Assembly: GCA_019695115.1 (NCBI GenBank)
Contig: JAIBAP010000030.1
Location: 1 to 64,000 of the forward strand
Source: Caldilineales bacterium
Lineage (GTDB): Bacteria > Chloroflexota > Anaerolineae > J102
Length of the DNA stretch: 64,000 nt
Direction: 5' to 3'
This document shows, piece after piece, positions 37,432-45,044 of this stretch (position 1 is its first letter; every line of letters starts with the position of its first letter). A program made the translations under genes and the position numbers. The notes below the pieces were generated by a model that saw nothing but the letters and a program-made list of their open reading frames with translations, was not told where the DNA came from and did no database searches.

Positions 37432-37749
37432 TCATTTCGGCGGCAATGTGGTCGCGAAGGCGATAGACTTCTCCACCCAATAGACCAATTCGTCGTCGGG
37501 GACAGCGGCATCGACCAGCACCCAGCCCTTCATCGGCCGGCCGGTCATATCGAAGACGCGGGCAAAGGGCATCTGTAGCAACTTCGCGGCATCCTCGGCC
37601 CCCAACCGCAGGATGACATCGTTGCCGTGCACCCCACAGACCATGTTGCCGTCTAGCAAATAGCCGACGCCGCCGAACATCTTTTTGGCTTCCAGGTCGG
37701 CGCCCAACAGCGGTTGCAGCCGCGCGGCCACGGCTTGATTATAGGCCAT
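37432..37749 (-). CDS. TfoX N-terminal domain protein
   Basis: The 105-residue protein matches the TfoX-N domain alone: KKMFGGVGYLLDGNMVCGV, ILRLGAEDAAKLL, and MTGRPMKGWVLVDAA near the end. In Gammaproteobacteria TfoX regulates competence, but single-domain homologues are widespread and their role is unknown. It begins 1 bp after the stop of the DinB-like gene, so the two are co-transcribed. Confidence 0.85.
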   Translation of the reverse strand: MAYNQAVAARLQPLLGADLEAKKMFGGVGYLLDGNMVCGVHGNDVILRLGAEDAAKLLQMPFARVFDMTGRPMKGWVLVDAAVPDDELVYWVEKSIAFATTLPPK

Positions 37750-37750
37750 T

Positions 37751-38230
37751 TTATCTCACACCTCCATCGGGTTTGCCTGCCAGCCGGCGCAGATAGTCAG
37801 TCTGTCCGGCGTGGTAGGCCTCATGCCAGGCCAGCCCCATCAAGCGCTGGCCGATAGTCTGGCGTTGGCTGTAGGGCGCGTCCAACAGGTCGGGCGTGGC
37901 TTGGGCCAGGGCTGCGGCCAGTGCCTTTTGGGTGCGCCCCAGGTCGTGCAGAAGCTCGGCAAACTCGACTGCGCCTTCATCGTCGGGGCCAACCGGCAAC
38001 GAGCCAGTCTGATAGCGGGCGATCAACTCGTCGGGCCAGACCAGGGGCCAGTTCAGCAGCCCGAGGGCTGTGTTGCGGTTGGCGATCACATGCCCAACCA
38101 CCCAATTCAGGCAGTTGGCCTCGGCCCCGGTGGGCTGCAGCAGGCTGTCGGCGTGGCTCAGCCCGGCCGCATTCAGTTCGATCACAACCTTGTTGCTGTC
38201 GTACCAGTCGAGGATGATTTCGGTAATCAT
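37751..38230 (-). CDS. DinB-like four-helix metal-binding protein
   Basis: The 159-residue protein has DinB/DUF664 hallmarks: the first metal-ligand His in NWVVGHVIANRNTAL, and the pair in LAWHEAYHAGQTDYLRRLAG near the C-terminus. Such proteins bind Zn or Ni and include thiol S-transferases; the substrate is unknown. The ATG at 38230 was chosen because the TEIILDWYDSN helix starts there. An in-frame start 24 bases upstream is possible. Confidence 0.85.
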   Translation of the reverse strand: MITEIILDWYDSNKVVIELNAAGLSHADSLLQPTGAEANCLNWVVGHVIANRNTALGLLNWPLVWPDELIARYQTGSLPVGPDDEGAVEFAELLHDLGRTQKALAAALAQATPDLLDAPYSQRQTIGQRLMGLAWHEAYHAGQTDYLRRLAGKPDGGVR

Positions 38231-38365
38231 TTGCGGTTCGCAGAAAGAGAGCAACTGACAGGCCGGGAAGAGCTGTCAGCTGTGTGGGCTTGAAACTGCA
38301 TGATGGACGACGCGAGACATGATGTTCCTCCTGAAGACGGGTGGGGCGGACGGCGCCAGGGCGAT

Positions 38366-38395
38366 GCCCGCCGGCGCACCCGTGCGCCGGCGGGC
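38366..38395. other. 13-bp GC-only hairpin in the divergent spacer
   Basis: GCCCGCCGGCGCA and TGCGCCGGCGGGC flank a CCCG loop. It is positioned between the divergent DinB-like gene and the cytochrome gene. No T-tract follows. Regulatory or REP-type function cannot be told apart. Confidence 0.5.
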
Positions 38396-38546
38396 GGGCG
38401 CCCCTTTTCCCGGCGCCGAAAAGAAAAACGAACGCATGTTCTATCCTACTCATTCTCACCGCCACTGTCGGTAATAACCCTCTCTTTGCCACCAGCCCAA
38501 ACCCGAAAATGCTCAACCCTCCCCCCTCTCCCCCCACCCCTGCACC

Positions 38547-38645
38547 ACGGAACACGGACCACGCAGCCCGCATCACGCCCCCCGCACCACGCAACACGGA
38601 ACACGCACCACGCACCACGCAACACGGAACACGGAACACACATCC
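38547..38645. repeat. Degenerate SAACACG/CACCACG heptamer array
   Basis: Units such as CGGAACA, CGCACCA and CGCAACA repeat with 7-bp spacing through most of the 38231-38744 spacer, ending just before the cytochrome promoter. The remaining spacer holds the hairpin at 38366-38395 and a non-repetitive stretch with no gene that I can support. Confidence 0.8.
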
Positions 38646-38654
38646 GTCTGACCT

Positions 38655-38684
38655 TTGCGACAAGCCGGGCCGCTGGCCTACAAT
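38655..38684 (+). promoter_or_regulatory. Promoter of the cytochrome/redox operon
   Basis: TTGCGA (38655-38660) and TACAAT (38679-38684) are separated by 18 bp. The predicted start is near 38691, about 54 nt before the ATG. Confidence 0.65.
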
Positions 38685-38744
38685 GGCCGGCAGGCGATCG
38701 GATGTCTTGCCGTCGCCAAACCGCTCGAAAAAAGGATGGACGCC

Positions 38745-40490
38745 ATGTTCCGCTCTCGCTTCCTTCTGGGAGCTGCTGCCCTCATCGTCGCCCTGCTTAC
38801 CCTCACTGCCGCCATCATGGCGGCCCCCGCCGATCCACCCGCCCCCCGCTTCTACCTCCCCCTCATCGGCCGGGGGATGGCCTTCCCCCTCCTGCCGCCT
38901 ACCCCCCTGCCACCTGCCTCCCATCCTGGCCTGCCACTGTCCCGCTTTGCCACCGACGACTTCAGCGGCCCCTTTGTCTGCGCCAACTGCCACGCCAACT
39001 TGACCGACGCCGGCGGCCACGACGTGACCATGAGCACGCAGTGGCGGGCATCGACGATGGCCAACGCCGCCAGAGACCCGCTCTGGCAGGCCAAAGTCAG
39101 CGCCGAAATTGCACGCCATCCCGAACTCCAGGCCGAGATCGAAGCCACCTGCTCGCGCTGTCACATGCCCATGGCCTACACCCAGGCCCTGGTCAAGGGC
39201 CAGACCCCGGCCATCTTTGGCGAAAACGGCTTCCTCAACCCGGCCCACCCCCTCCACCAGGCGGCGATGGACGGCGTCTCGTGCACCCTCTGCCACCAGA
39301 TCCAGCCTGACGGCCTGGGGACCCCGGCCAGCTTCTCTGGCCATTTCGCCATCGAAACCAGCACCACACCCCCGCAGCGCACCCTCTTTGGTCCCTACCC
39401 CGACCCCGACGGCATGGGCGCTATGATCATGCGTCAAGGCTCGGCCTACAACCCCAGGCAGGGGCAGCACCTCACCGGCTCAGCCCTCTGCGCCACCTGC
39501 CACACCCTCTTCACCAACCACGCCCTCGCCGCCAATGGGGACAACGGCTTTCCCGAACAGGTCCCCTATCTGGAATGGCTGCACAGCAGCTATGGCGACG
39601 GCCAGGGCCAGGACAGGCAATGCCAGGACTGCCACATGCCCGTGGCCCAGGGCGCCGTCGCCATCTACCCCGGCTGGCCCCAACACGAACCGTTCTACCA
39701 GCACCACTTCGTCGGCGGCAACCTCTTCATGCTCAAGATCCTGCAAGCGCACGTGGGCGAACTGGGCCTGACCGCCTCGACCGCCGACTTCGAGGCTGCC
39801 ATCGAGCGCACCCGCGCCCAGTTGCAAGAACAGACGGCCGAGATCACCATCCCTGCCTTCGTTCAGGATCAGAACCTTCTGCGGGCCACCGTCCGCGTCG
39901 CCAACCAGAGCGGCCACAAATTCCCCACCAGCTACCCGGCCCGTCGCGCCTGGCTGCACCTGACCGCCAGCGATGCCGAAGGCCGGGTGTTCTTCGAGTC
40001 CGGCCGGCCTCTGAGCGACGGCGGCATCGTCGCCAACGACGCCGACCTCGACCCGACCAGTTTCGAACCGCACTACACCCGCATCTTGGCCCCCACCCAG
40101 GTGCAAATCTACGAAGCCATCATGGCCGATGCCGCCGGCAACCCCACCTTCACCCTGCTCGACGCCGCCGCTTATGCCAAAGACAACCGCCTGCTTCCCG
40201 CTGGCTTCGACAAAACCACGGCCTTGCCGGCGATTGCCGTCATCGGTGGGGCGGCGACCGATGCCGATTTCACCGGCGGCGCGGACGAGGTGATCTACGA
40301 GATCGACGCCGCCGGCCGGCCAGGCCCGTACCAGCTCAAGGTCGAGCTGCTGTATCAGTCGCTCATGGCCGGGTTCGTCCAGGACTTGCGGCTCAGCAAC
40401 ACGCCGCAAGTCGAACGCTTTGGCCGCTATTTCGACCAGGCCGACAAAACGCCGATCCGGATCGATGCGGTCGAGGTGGTGGGGCCGTGA
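38745..40490 (+). CDS. Exported pentaheme c-type cytochrome
   Basis: The 581-residue protein has a signal segment (FLLGAAALIVALLTLTAAIMAA) followed by the RFYLPLIGRG motif. Five CxxCH heme-binding motifs are seen: CANCH (79), CSRCH (136), CTLCH (180), CATCH (249) and CQDCH (293). The N-terminal half resembles cytochrome c554-type multiheme proteins; the C-terminal half (about 340-580) is beta-rich and heme-free. The electron partner is unknown. Start: the ATG at 38745 has AAGGA 8 nt upstream; the ATG at 38736 is too close to that site. Its stop overlaps the GTG start of the TlpA-like lipoprotein. Confidence 0.88.
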   Translation: MFRSRFLLGAAALIVALLTLTAAIMAAPADPPAPRFYLPLIGRGMAFPLLPPTPLPPASHPGLPLSRFATDDFSGPFVCANCHANLTDAGGHDVTMSTQWRASTMANAARDPLWQAKVSAEIARHPELQAEIEATCSRCHMPMAYTQALVKGQTPAIFGENGFLNPAHPLHQAAMDGVSCTLCHQIQPDGLGTPASFSGHFAIETSTTPPQRTLFGPYPDPDGMGAMIMRQGSAYNPRQGQHLTGSALCATCHTLFTNHALAANGDNGFPEQVPYLEWLHSSYGDGQGQDRQCQDCHMPVAQGAVAIYPGWPQHEPFYQHHFVGGNLFMLKILQAHVGELGLTASTADFEAAIERTRAQLQEQTAEITIPAFVQDQNLLRATVRVANQSGHKFPTSYPARRAWLHLTASDAEGRVFFESGRPLSDGGIVANDADLDPTSFEPHYTRILAPTQVQIYEAIMADAAGNPTFTLLDAAAYAKDNRLLPAGFDKTTALPAIAVIGGAATDADFTGGADEVIYEIDAAGRPGPYQLKVELLYQSLMAGFVQDLRLSNTPQVERFGRYFDQADKTPIRIDAVEVVGP

Positions 40491-41512
40491 GGCGTGTTCC
40501 GGGTTCCGTGTTGCGTGTTCCGTATCTGGTGGCGGGGTGCGCACTCGGGCTTTGTCTGCTCCTGCTGGCCGGATGTGGGCGCTCGCAATCCACCAACGAG
40601 GCGGCGCCCGACCAGCCTGCGCCCGGCGTGGTGGCCTATGTGGATGGCAGGCCGCTGAGCGAGGCCGAATGGCGGCAGGCGCGGGCCTATGCCCAGGCCA
40701 CGCTCCTGCTCTTGGGCCAGCCCGGCGACCGTTTCGATGAGGCGGCCGTCTTCGACGGCTTCCTGGAGGATCGCCTGTTGGCGCGAGCCGCCGATGCAGC
40801 CGGCTTCGACCTGGCTGCCACCGCCGCCGCGAGCGAGGAACAGCGGCTGTTGCAGGTGGCCGGGGCGGATGCGAACAGGCTGGCCGAGGTCTTGGCCCAG
40901 GCCGGGCTGAGCCAGGCCGCCTGGGAAAGCGAGCTGGCCCGCAGCCTGCGCGCCGCCAGCTTTCTCGAAGATGTGGTTCTGGCGGATGTCGCCCCGCGCC
41001 AGCGCGACGACGAGCGCCGTCGCTATCTCCAGGGCTTGCGAGATGAGGCCAACCTGGTGGTTCTGGTCACGCCGCCGCTGTCCGAGGGTCTGGAACCCGG
41101 CCAGTTGGCGCCAGATTTCGAGCTGGTCGGGCTGGATGGCACGCCGGTGCGGCTGAGCGAGTGGCGCGGGCGGCCGCTGCTGGTCAATTTTTGGGCCACC
41201 TGGTGCGGGCCGTGCCGCCAGGAAATGCCGCTGCTGCAAGCGGCGGCAGAACGCTACGCCGATCAGGGTCTGGTGGTGGTGGGCGTGGATGTGGGCGAGC
41301 CGGCCGAGGCGGTGGCGGACTATGCCCGCGGCCTCGGCATCCAGTTCCCCATCCTGCTCGATTCCACCCAAGATGTCTCCGATCTCTATCGCGTCTATGG
41401 CCTGCCAACGTCATTCTTCCTCGACCGCCAGGGTGTGGTAGACTTCCACCTCATCGGCCCGCTGGACGCTCGCACACTCGAACGCCAGTTGGATTCGATC
41501 CTCACCCGTTGA
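40487..41512 (+). CDS. SurA/TlpA-like thioredoxin-fold lipoprotein
   Basis: The 341-residue protein has a hydrophobic N-terminus ending in the lipobox LLAGC (lipidated Cys31). A SurA/parvulin N-like helical region follows (about 45-195; AYVDGRPLSEAEWRQ). The C-terminal TlpA/ResA-type thioredoxin domain (about 205-340) has FWATWCGPCRQEMP, with redox Cys240 and Cys243, and YGLPTSFFLDRQG with the cis-Pro. It would act outside the membrane as a reductase; ResA/TlpA proteins keep apocytochrome CxxCH thiols reduced, which fits the preceding multiheme gene. Start GTG at 40487 overlaps the cytochrome stop (GTGA). GTG at 40508 is an alternative. Confidence 0.85.
   Translation: MRRVPGSVLRVPYLVAGCALGLCLLLLAGCGRSQSTNEAAPDQPAPGVVAYVDGRPLSEAEWRQARAYAQATLLLLGQPGDRFDEAAVFDGFLEDRLLARAADAAGFDLAATAAASEEQRLLQVAGADANRLAEVLAQAGLSQAAWESELARSLRAASFLEDVVLADVAPRQRDDERRRYLQGLRDEANLVVLVTPPLSEGLEPGQLAPDFELVGLDGTPVRLSEWRGRPLLVNFWATWCGPCRQEMPLLQAAAERYADQGLVVVGVDVGEPAEAVADYARGLGIQFPILLDSTQDVSDLYRVYGLPTSFFLDRQGVVDFHLIGPLDARTLERQLDSILTR
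40494..40521. repeat. Four GTGTTCC-type heptamers at the cytochrome-lipoprotein junction
   Basis: GTGTTCC, GGGTTCC, GTGTTGC and GTGTTCC follow each other directly. They encode the first residues after the lipoprotein start (RVPGSVLRVP), so a spacer-type repeat has become coding sequence. Confidence 0.8.
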
Positions 41513-41539
41513 TCGACCTTTCACCCCCTTTCTATCATC

Positions 41540-43243
41540 ATGCCAAAAGACCTTTACAAGCTGTTGCAGGTTCACCCTGAAGCAGACCAGGAAGGCATCG
41601 AAGCTGCTTACCAGCGGCTGGCGGCCAAGTTCGACCCTGCGACCGCCCCTGATGACCCCGTCATCGCCGCCGCCCGCCAGGAGATCGAGGGGGCCTACGC
41701 CGTTCTCGGCAGCCCCGCCGAGCGCGCCGCCTACGATGCCAGCCTGATCGCCGCCCCCGCCGCCGAAACCAGCGTCGAAGCTGACGCCCTGGCGAGCATC
41801 GAGACGCCAGCGGAAGCGGCCCCTGAAACTGCGACCGCGGCGCCGCCCCCGCCCGCCCGTCGCGGCGTGCCCTCCTATGCCTGGGTTGCCGCCGTGGCCG
41901 TGGCTGCCATCGCCATCATCGCCCTGGTTTTCGTCCTGCGCAACCGCAAACCGGGCGAGGAGCAGGCCGCCGCCAGCTCGACCGTGGTTGCTCAAGCGGC
42001 CACCGCTGCCCCCAGCCCTGCTTCTGTCGCCACGCCGGCTGCCACGCGTGCGCCTTTCCCCACCACCGATGCCAGCGGCCCCTACATCCTTCCGCCCAGC
42101 ATCCCCAATTTCGCCGTCTCCGACCGCCCCACCCGCAGCCAGGGCGCAGCCACGGCGCCGGTGGTGATGTACGAGTGGTCGGACTATACCTGACCCTACT
42201 GCAAGCGCTTCCACACGGAAGTGCTGCCGCTTCTGGAAGAAGCGTACATCAAGACTGGAAAGCTACGGTTCGTCTACAAAGAATATCCTGTCGTCAACGG
42301 CGACCTCTCGGTGATCGCCAGCCTGGCCGCCCAATGCGCCGCCGATCAGAACCAGTTCGCGGCCATGCAAGATTGGCTGTTCAGCAGCGAGGACTGGAAA
42401 AACGAGCAGGCTGTGGCCAAAGTCAGCGAGGCGGCGAAGACACTCGGCCTCGACGGCGCCGCCTTCGATACCTGCTTCAACACGCAGGAGTCGTTACAGC
42501 CAGTGATCGAAGATTATCAGGAGGGCCAGAACTTCGGCATCCGTGGCACCCCCAACTTCGTCATCGACGGCCATTGGGTGCAGGGTCTGCTCTCGGCTGC
42601 GGAATTCAGCCGCATCATCGACGCCTTGCTGCTGGAAGCCGACACCGGCAAGCTCCCGGCGGATGTGGTGACGGTGACGCCGTCGCCCACTCCCGACACC
42701 AACTTCAATACCGACAGCGACCACACTCTTGGCGATCCCAAGGCGCCGATCACGATTGTGGAGTTCTCCGACTACCAATGTCCCTTCTGCCTGCGCCACT
42801 ACCAGCAGACGCTGCCCCAATTGAAGGAGAAGTACATCGATACGGGCAAAGCCAAATACGTTTTCATGGATTTCCCCATCGATAGCCTGCACCCCCAGGC
42901 TCGCAAGGCGGCCGAGGCGGCGGAATGCGCCGGGGCGCAGGGCAAGTATTGGGAGATGCATGAGAAGCTGTTTGGCGATCAAGCAAGCTGGAATGGCAAC
43001 GACAAGGCCGCCGATGTGTTCAAGCAATACGCTGCCGGTCTTGAGCTGGATGCCACTGCGTTCGCCGCCTGTCTCGATGGCGACCAGTTTGCAAACGAAA
43101 TCGCTGCCGATCAGCAGGATGGGGCTGATGCAGGCGTGGAGGGCACGCCCGCTTTCTTCATCAACGGCCGCTTTGTCAGCGGCGCCCAACCCATCGAGGT
43201 CTTCCAGCAACTGCTCGACCAGTTGCTGGCCGAAAAGTCATGA
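41540..43243 (+). CDS. Probable selenoprotein: membrane-anchored tandem DsbA-like protein (in-frame UGA at 42191)
   Basis: Two open stretches, 41540-42190 and 42194-43243, share one frame separated only by TGA. Read through, they give one 567-residue protein. Residues 1-70 resemble a J-domain with DPA in place of HPD. A membrane helix spans about 112-133. Residues 160-380 form a DsbA-like thioredoxin domain (YEWSDYT-U-PYCKRFH), and 385-567 form a second one (EFSDYQCPFCLRHY, C414/C417). UGA (codon 218) sits exactly at the first redox Cys of C-P-Y-C. The cis-Pro loop is intact in both (GIRGTPNFVIDG, GVEGTPAFFING). It follows the TlpA-like gene by 27 bp. Alternatives are a Cys-to-stop mutation, or a sequence error. 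Confidence 0.75.
42205..42224 (+). promoter_or_regulatory. Candidate bacterial SECIS hairpin
   Basis: GCGCTTCC (42205-42212) pairs with GGAAGTGC (42217-42224) in an 8-bp stem including one G-U pair, with loop ACAC. The spacer from the UGA is 11 nt, the spacing of the SelB-binding minihelix in E. coli fdhF mRNA. The loop lacks the G usually found in its first two positions, which weakens the case. Confidence 0.5.
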
Positions 43244-43250
43244 CACAACA

Positions 43251-43278
43251 GAGCGGCGGGCCAATCGGCCCGCCGCTC
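43251..43278 (+). terminator. 12-bp GC-rich terminator-like hairpin after the DsbA-like gene
   Basis: GAGCGGCGGGCC and GGCCCGCCGCTC flank an AATC loop, 7 bp after the stop codon. A T-tract is lacking. It lies between convergent genes and probably ends the redox operon. Confidence 0.75.
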
Positions 43279-43299
43279 TCGCGTTAGAGCACTAACTTC

Positions 43300-43524
43300 T
43301 TAGGCTGCCAGGCGATTCTCGACCCGCTGACGTAGCAGCACCAGTTCGTCGCGATCGAAGCCCTCGATGGCCATCAAAAACGCTGAGAATGGGATTTGTA
43401 GACGAACCTTGGGCTCAGCTTTAAGCAGGTTGTAACGCAACACATCAGCTAATTGCCGTGCGTCGTCGCTGACGTCGGCAGCGCTCATCACCGGTGCTTT
43501 GGGTTCGTGGGCTGATTTTTTCAT
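43300..43524 (-). CDS. Small uncharacterised protein (74 aa)
   Basis: I do not recognise this protein. It has a polar N-terminus (MKKSAHEPKAP), then a helical pair (DDARQLADVLRYNLLK and FDRDELVLLRQRVENRL), and reads as a soluble helical protein. The size would fit an antitoxin or adaptor, but no partner gene is adjacent. It is convergent with the DsbA-like gene. Codon usage looks genuine; a TTTTTAGCATAA stretch lies upstream of the start but no good promoter was found. Confidence 0.55.
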   Translation of the reverse strand: MKKSAHEPKAPVMSAADVSDDARQLADVLRYNLLKAEPKVRLQIPFSAFLMAIEGFDRDELVLLRQRVENRLAA

Positions 43525-43599
43525 TTTGCCTTTTTAGCATAACGCTATGACATGCTGCAAGAAGTCATCTTCGCGTCCCTTCGCGCCCTTCGCGGATCA

Positions 43600-44070
43600 C
43601 TACGCCGGCACAAGCTCCATCTCCCGCGCGGCCGGCATCTCTGCCTCCGGCGGCGCCCACATCTGCGCGATCATGCGGAAGATGTCGGACTCGGTGAGGA
43701 TGCCGATGACATTGCCGGCCATATCCAGCACCGGCAGCCCGCTGATCTTCTTGTCCAGCATCAGTTTGGCCGCCTCGCGCACCGTGGCGGATTGTTGGAT
43801 GGCAAGCGGGCGCGGGGTCATGATGTCGCGCACGGTCGTCTTGGCCAGCAGGTAGTTGATCTCCCAGATGCTAAGGGAGGTAGCCTGCGAGGGTTCGGCC
43901 CCGCGGATGTCGCCGCGGGTGACGATGCCGATCAGTTCGCCGTGCTCCACCACCGGCAGGCGGCGAATCCCGTAGCTTTTCATCAGGTGGTGCGCCTCGG
44001 CCAGCGAGGTATCGGGCGAGATGGTGATGACGTCGCGGGTCATCAGGTCTTTGACGAGGATGTTTTTCAT
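43600..44070 (-). CDS. Tandem CBS-domain protein (paralogue 1)
   Basis: The 156-residue cytosolic protein is a CBS pair: VKDLMTRDVITISPDTSLAEAHHLM...GIVTRGDIRGAE and VRDIMTPRPLAIQQSATVREAAKLML...ILTESDIFRMI. Between them lies an insertion, ATSLSIWEINYLLAK, shared with the paralogue at 50346. CBS pairs bind adenine nucleotides and act as energy sensors; stand-alone forms are often stress-induced (for example mycobacterial Hrp1). The ATG at 44070 has AAAGGAG 10 nt upstream. The promoter has a palindromic operator. Confidence 0.88.
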   Translation of the reverse strand: MKNILVKDLMTRDVITISPDTSLAEAHHLMKSYGIRRLPVVEHGELIGIVTRGDIRGAEPSQATSLSIWEINYLLAKTTVRDIMTPRPLAIQQSATVREAAKLMLDKKISGLPVLDMAGNVIGILTESDIFRMIAQMWAPPEAEMPAAREMELVPA

Positions 44071-44129
44071 GGTGGGGGTGCTCCTTTGCACTAGAGTCTC
44101 GGCCGGCGTCAGCGCCGCCGATCAGCTTC

Positions 44130-44173
44130 ATTCTAGCCGCTCGGCCGGGTCGGGCGCTATGACGCGCGTCATA
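44130..44173 (-). promoter_or_regulatory. Promoter with TATGA-N6-TCATA operator for the CBS gene
   Basis: A perfect 16-bp palindrome, TATGACGCGCGTCATA (44158-44173), is centred about 42 bp upstream of the predicted start that follows a TAGAAT -10 box (minus strand, 44135-44130). The TGA-N6-TCA core matches the CRP/FNR superfamily. The same operator is found before the PocR gene. Confidence 0.6.
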
Positions 44174-44255
44174 AGGCCCAAGCCAGCCGGCCAGCCAGCC
44201 AGCCAGACGAACCAGCGCCGGCGGCCCCAGCAGTCATCCCAACCCGGACGAACAC

Positions 44256-45026
44256 CTACTCAACAGGCCCACATAACCCCAAGATAGCCTCTTTCATCGC
44301 CTGATGGATGGCGAAATTCCTGTCCAAATAGGACAAAGCTGCCAGCGCCGATGCGCGATTTCGGTCGTAGCCCTGCAAAAGTTCGGGCAATAGGGTGCTC
44401 ATGGCCGGGAACCGCTGCTCGTACCGGCGCTCGATATTGAATTCATCTCCCCCCACCGCTGCCGCCGCCTCGATCCTCGCCGCCAGTTCCAGGATTCGGT
44501 CGACGGCGTAGCTTTGGATGAAGCGCATGGCCGATAGCTTTTCGCCGCGCCGATCCCGCGCCAGACCCACATACAGATTGGTGAGGGCCTCGCCAAGCAG
44601 CCATTCGCTGGAGGATTCTCGCTTCCGCTCGTTGGCGCGTTTCGGGAAGCCGATCGTCTCGGAGACGCCTTGTGCTTTCCAGACCACCCTTCCCGGCGAA
44701 AAGACCGCCTCCGCCAACTCATCTTCGTCGAATACAGCAAATTCGCAGAACACACCATCTTCATACAGGAACTTATAGCCATCGACCGTGTTTGCAAAGT
44801 AATACGCCGCCGGTGCACTTTCGGTCAGCCAACTCAAGTCTTCCAGATAGTGGGCTTTGCTTCCCTTCTTGACGATAACAAAGAAATCAAGATCGGAGAA
44901 TTCATCCAGCCGCTTGAGTTCGATACCCACCGAACCAAGTCCAATCAGGGCCAGGGCGTCGGGCCGTTTTGACAAGGCTGCGCCAATTTGATCCAATCGG
45001 TTTAGCAGGTGTTCGGGTTGGTTCAT
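44256..45026 (-). CDS. Nucleotidyltransferase-fold protein
   Basis: The 256-residue protein has a nucleotidyltransferase core: LALIGLGSVGIELKRLDEFSDLDFFVIV, where the GS and DxD positions form the metal site, followed by helical sequence like that of aminoglycoside or lincosamide adenylyltransferases (LIGEALTNLYVGLARD-like segment LLGEALTNLYVGLARDRRGEK). Its substrate is unknown; antibiotic modification is possible but unproven. The start ATG at 45026 is preferred to a TTG three codons earlier. Confidence 0.75.
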   Translation of the reverse strand: MNQPEHLLNRLDQIGAALSKRPDALALIGLGSVGIELKRLDEFSDLDFFVIVKKGSKAHYLEDLSWLTESAPAAYYFANTVDGYKFLYEDGVFCEFAVFDEDELAEAVFSPGRVVWKAQGVSETIGFPKRANERKRESSSEWLLGEALTNLYVGLARDRRGEKLSAMRFIQSYAVDRILELAARIEAAAAVGGDEFNIERRYEQRFPAMSTLLPELLQGYDRNRASALAALSYLDRNFAIHQAMKEAILGLCGPVE

Positions 45027-45044
45027 CGGTGTCAATCGAGGGAG

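Noticed and set aside
42221-43243. A separate gene starting at GTG 42221
   Set aside because: It would begin after the first active site, lacks any export signal or ribosome site, and its frame continues the upstream DsbA domain through the UGA.
43241-43278. Read-through of the final UGA of the DsbA-like gene because a hairpin follows it
   Set aside because: The stem is a 12-bp GC terminator-like hairpin, the extension would be a short Arg/Ala tail, and the protein is complete at that point.
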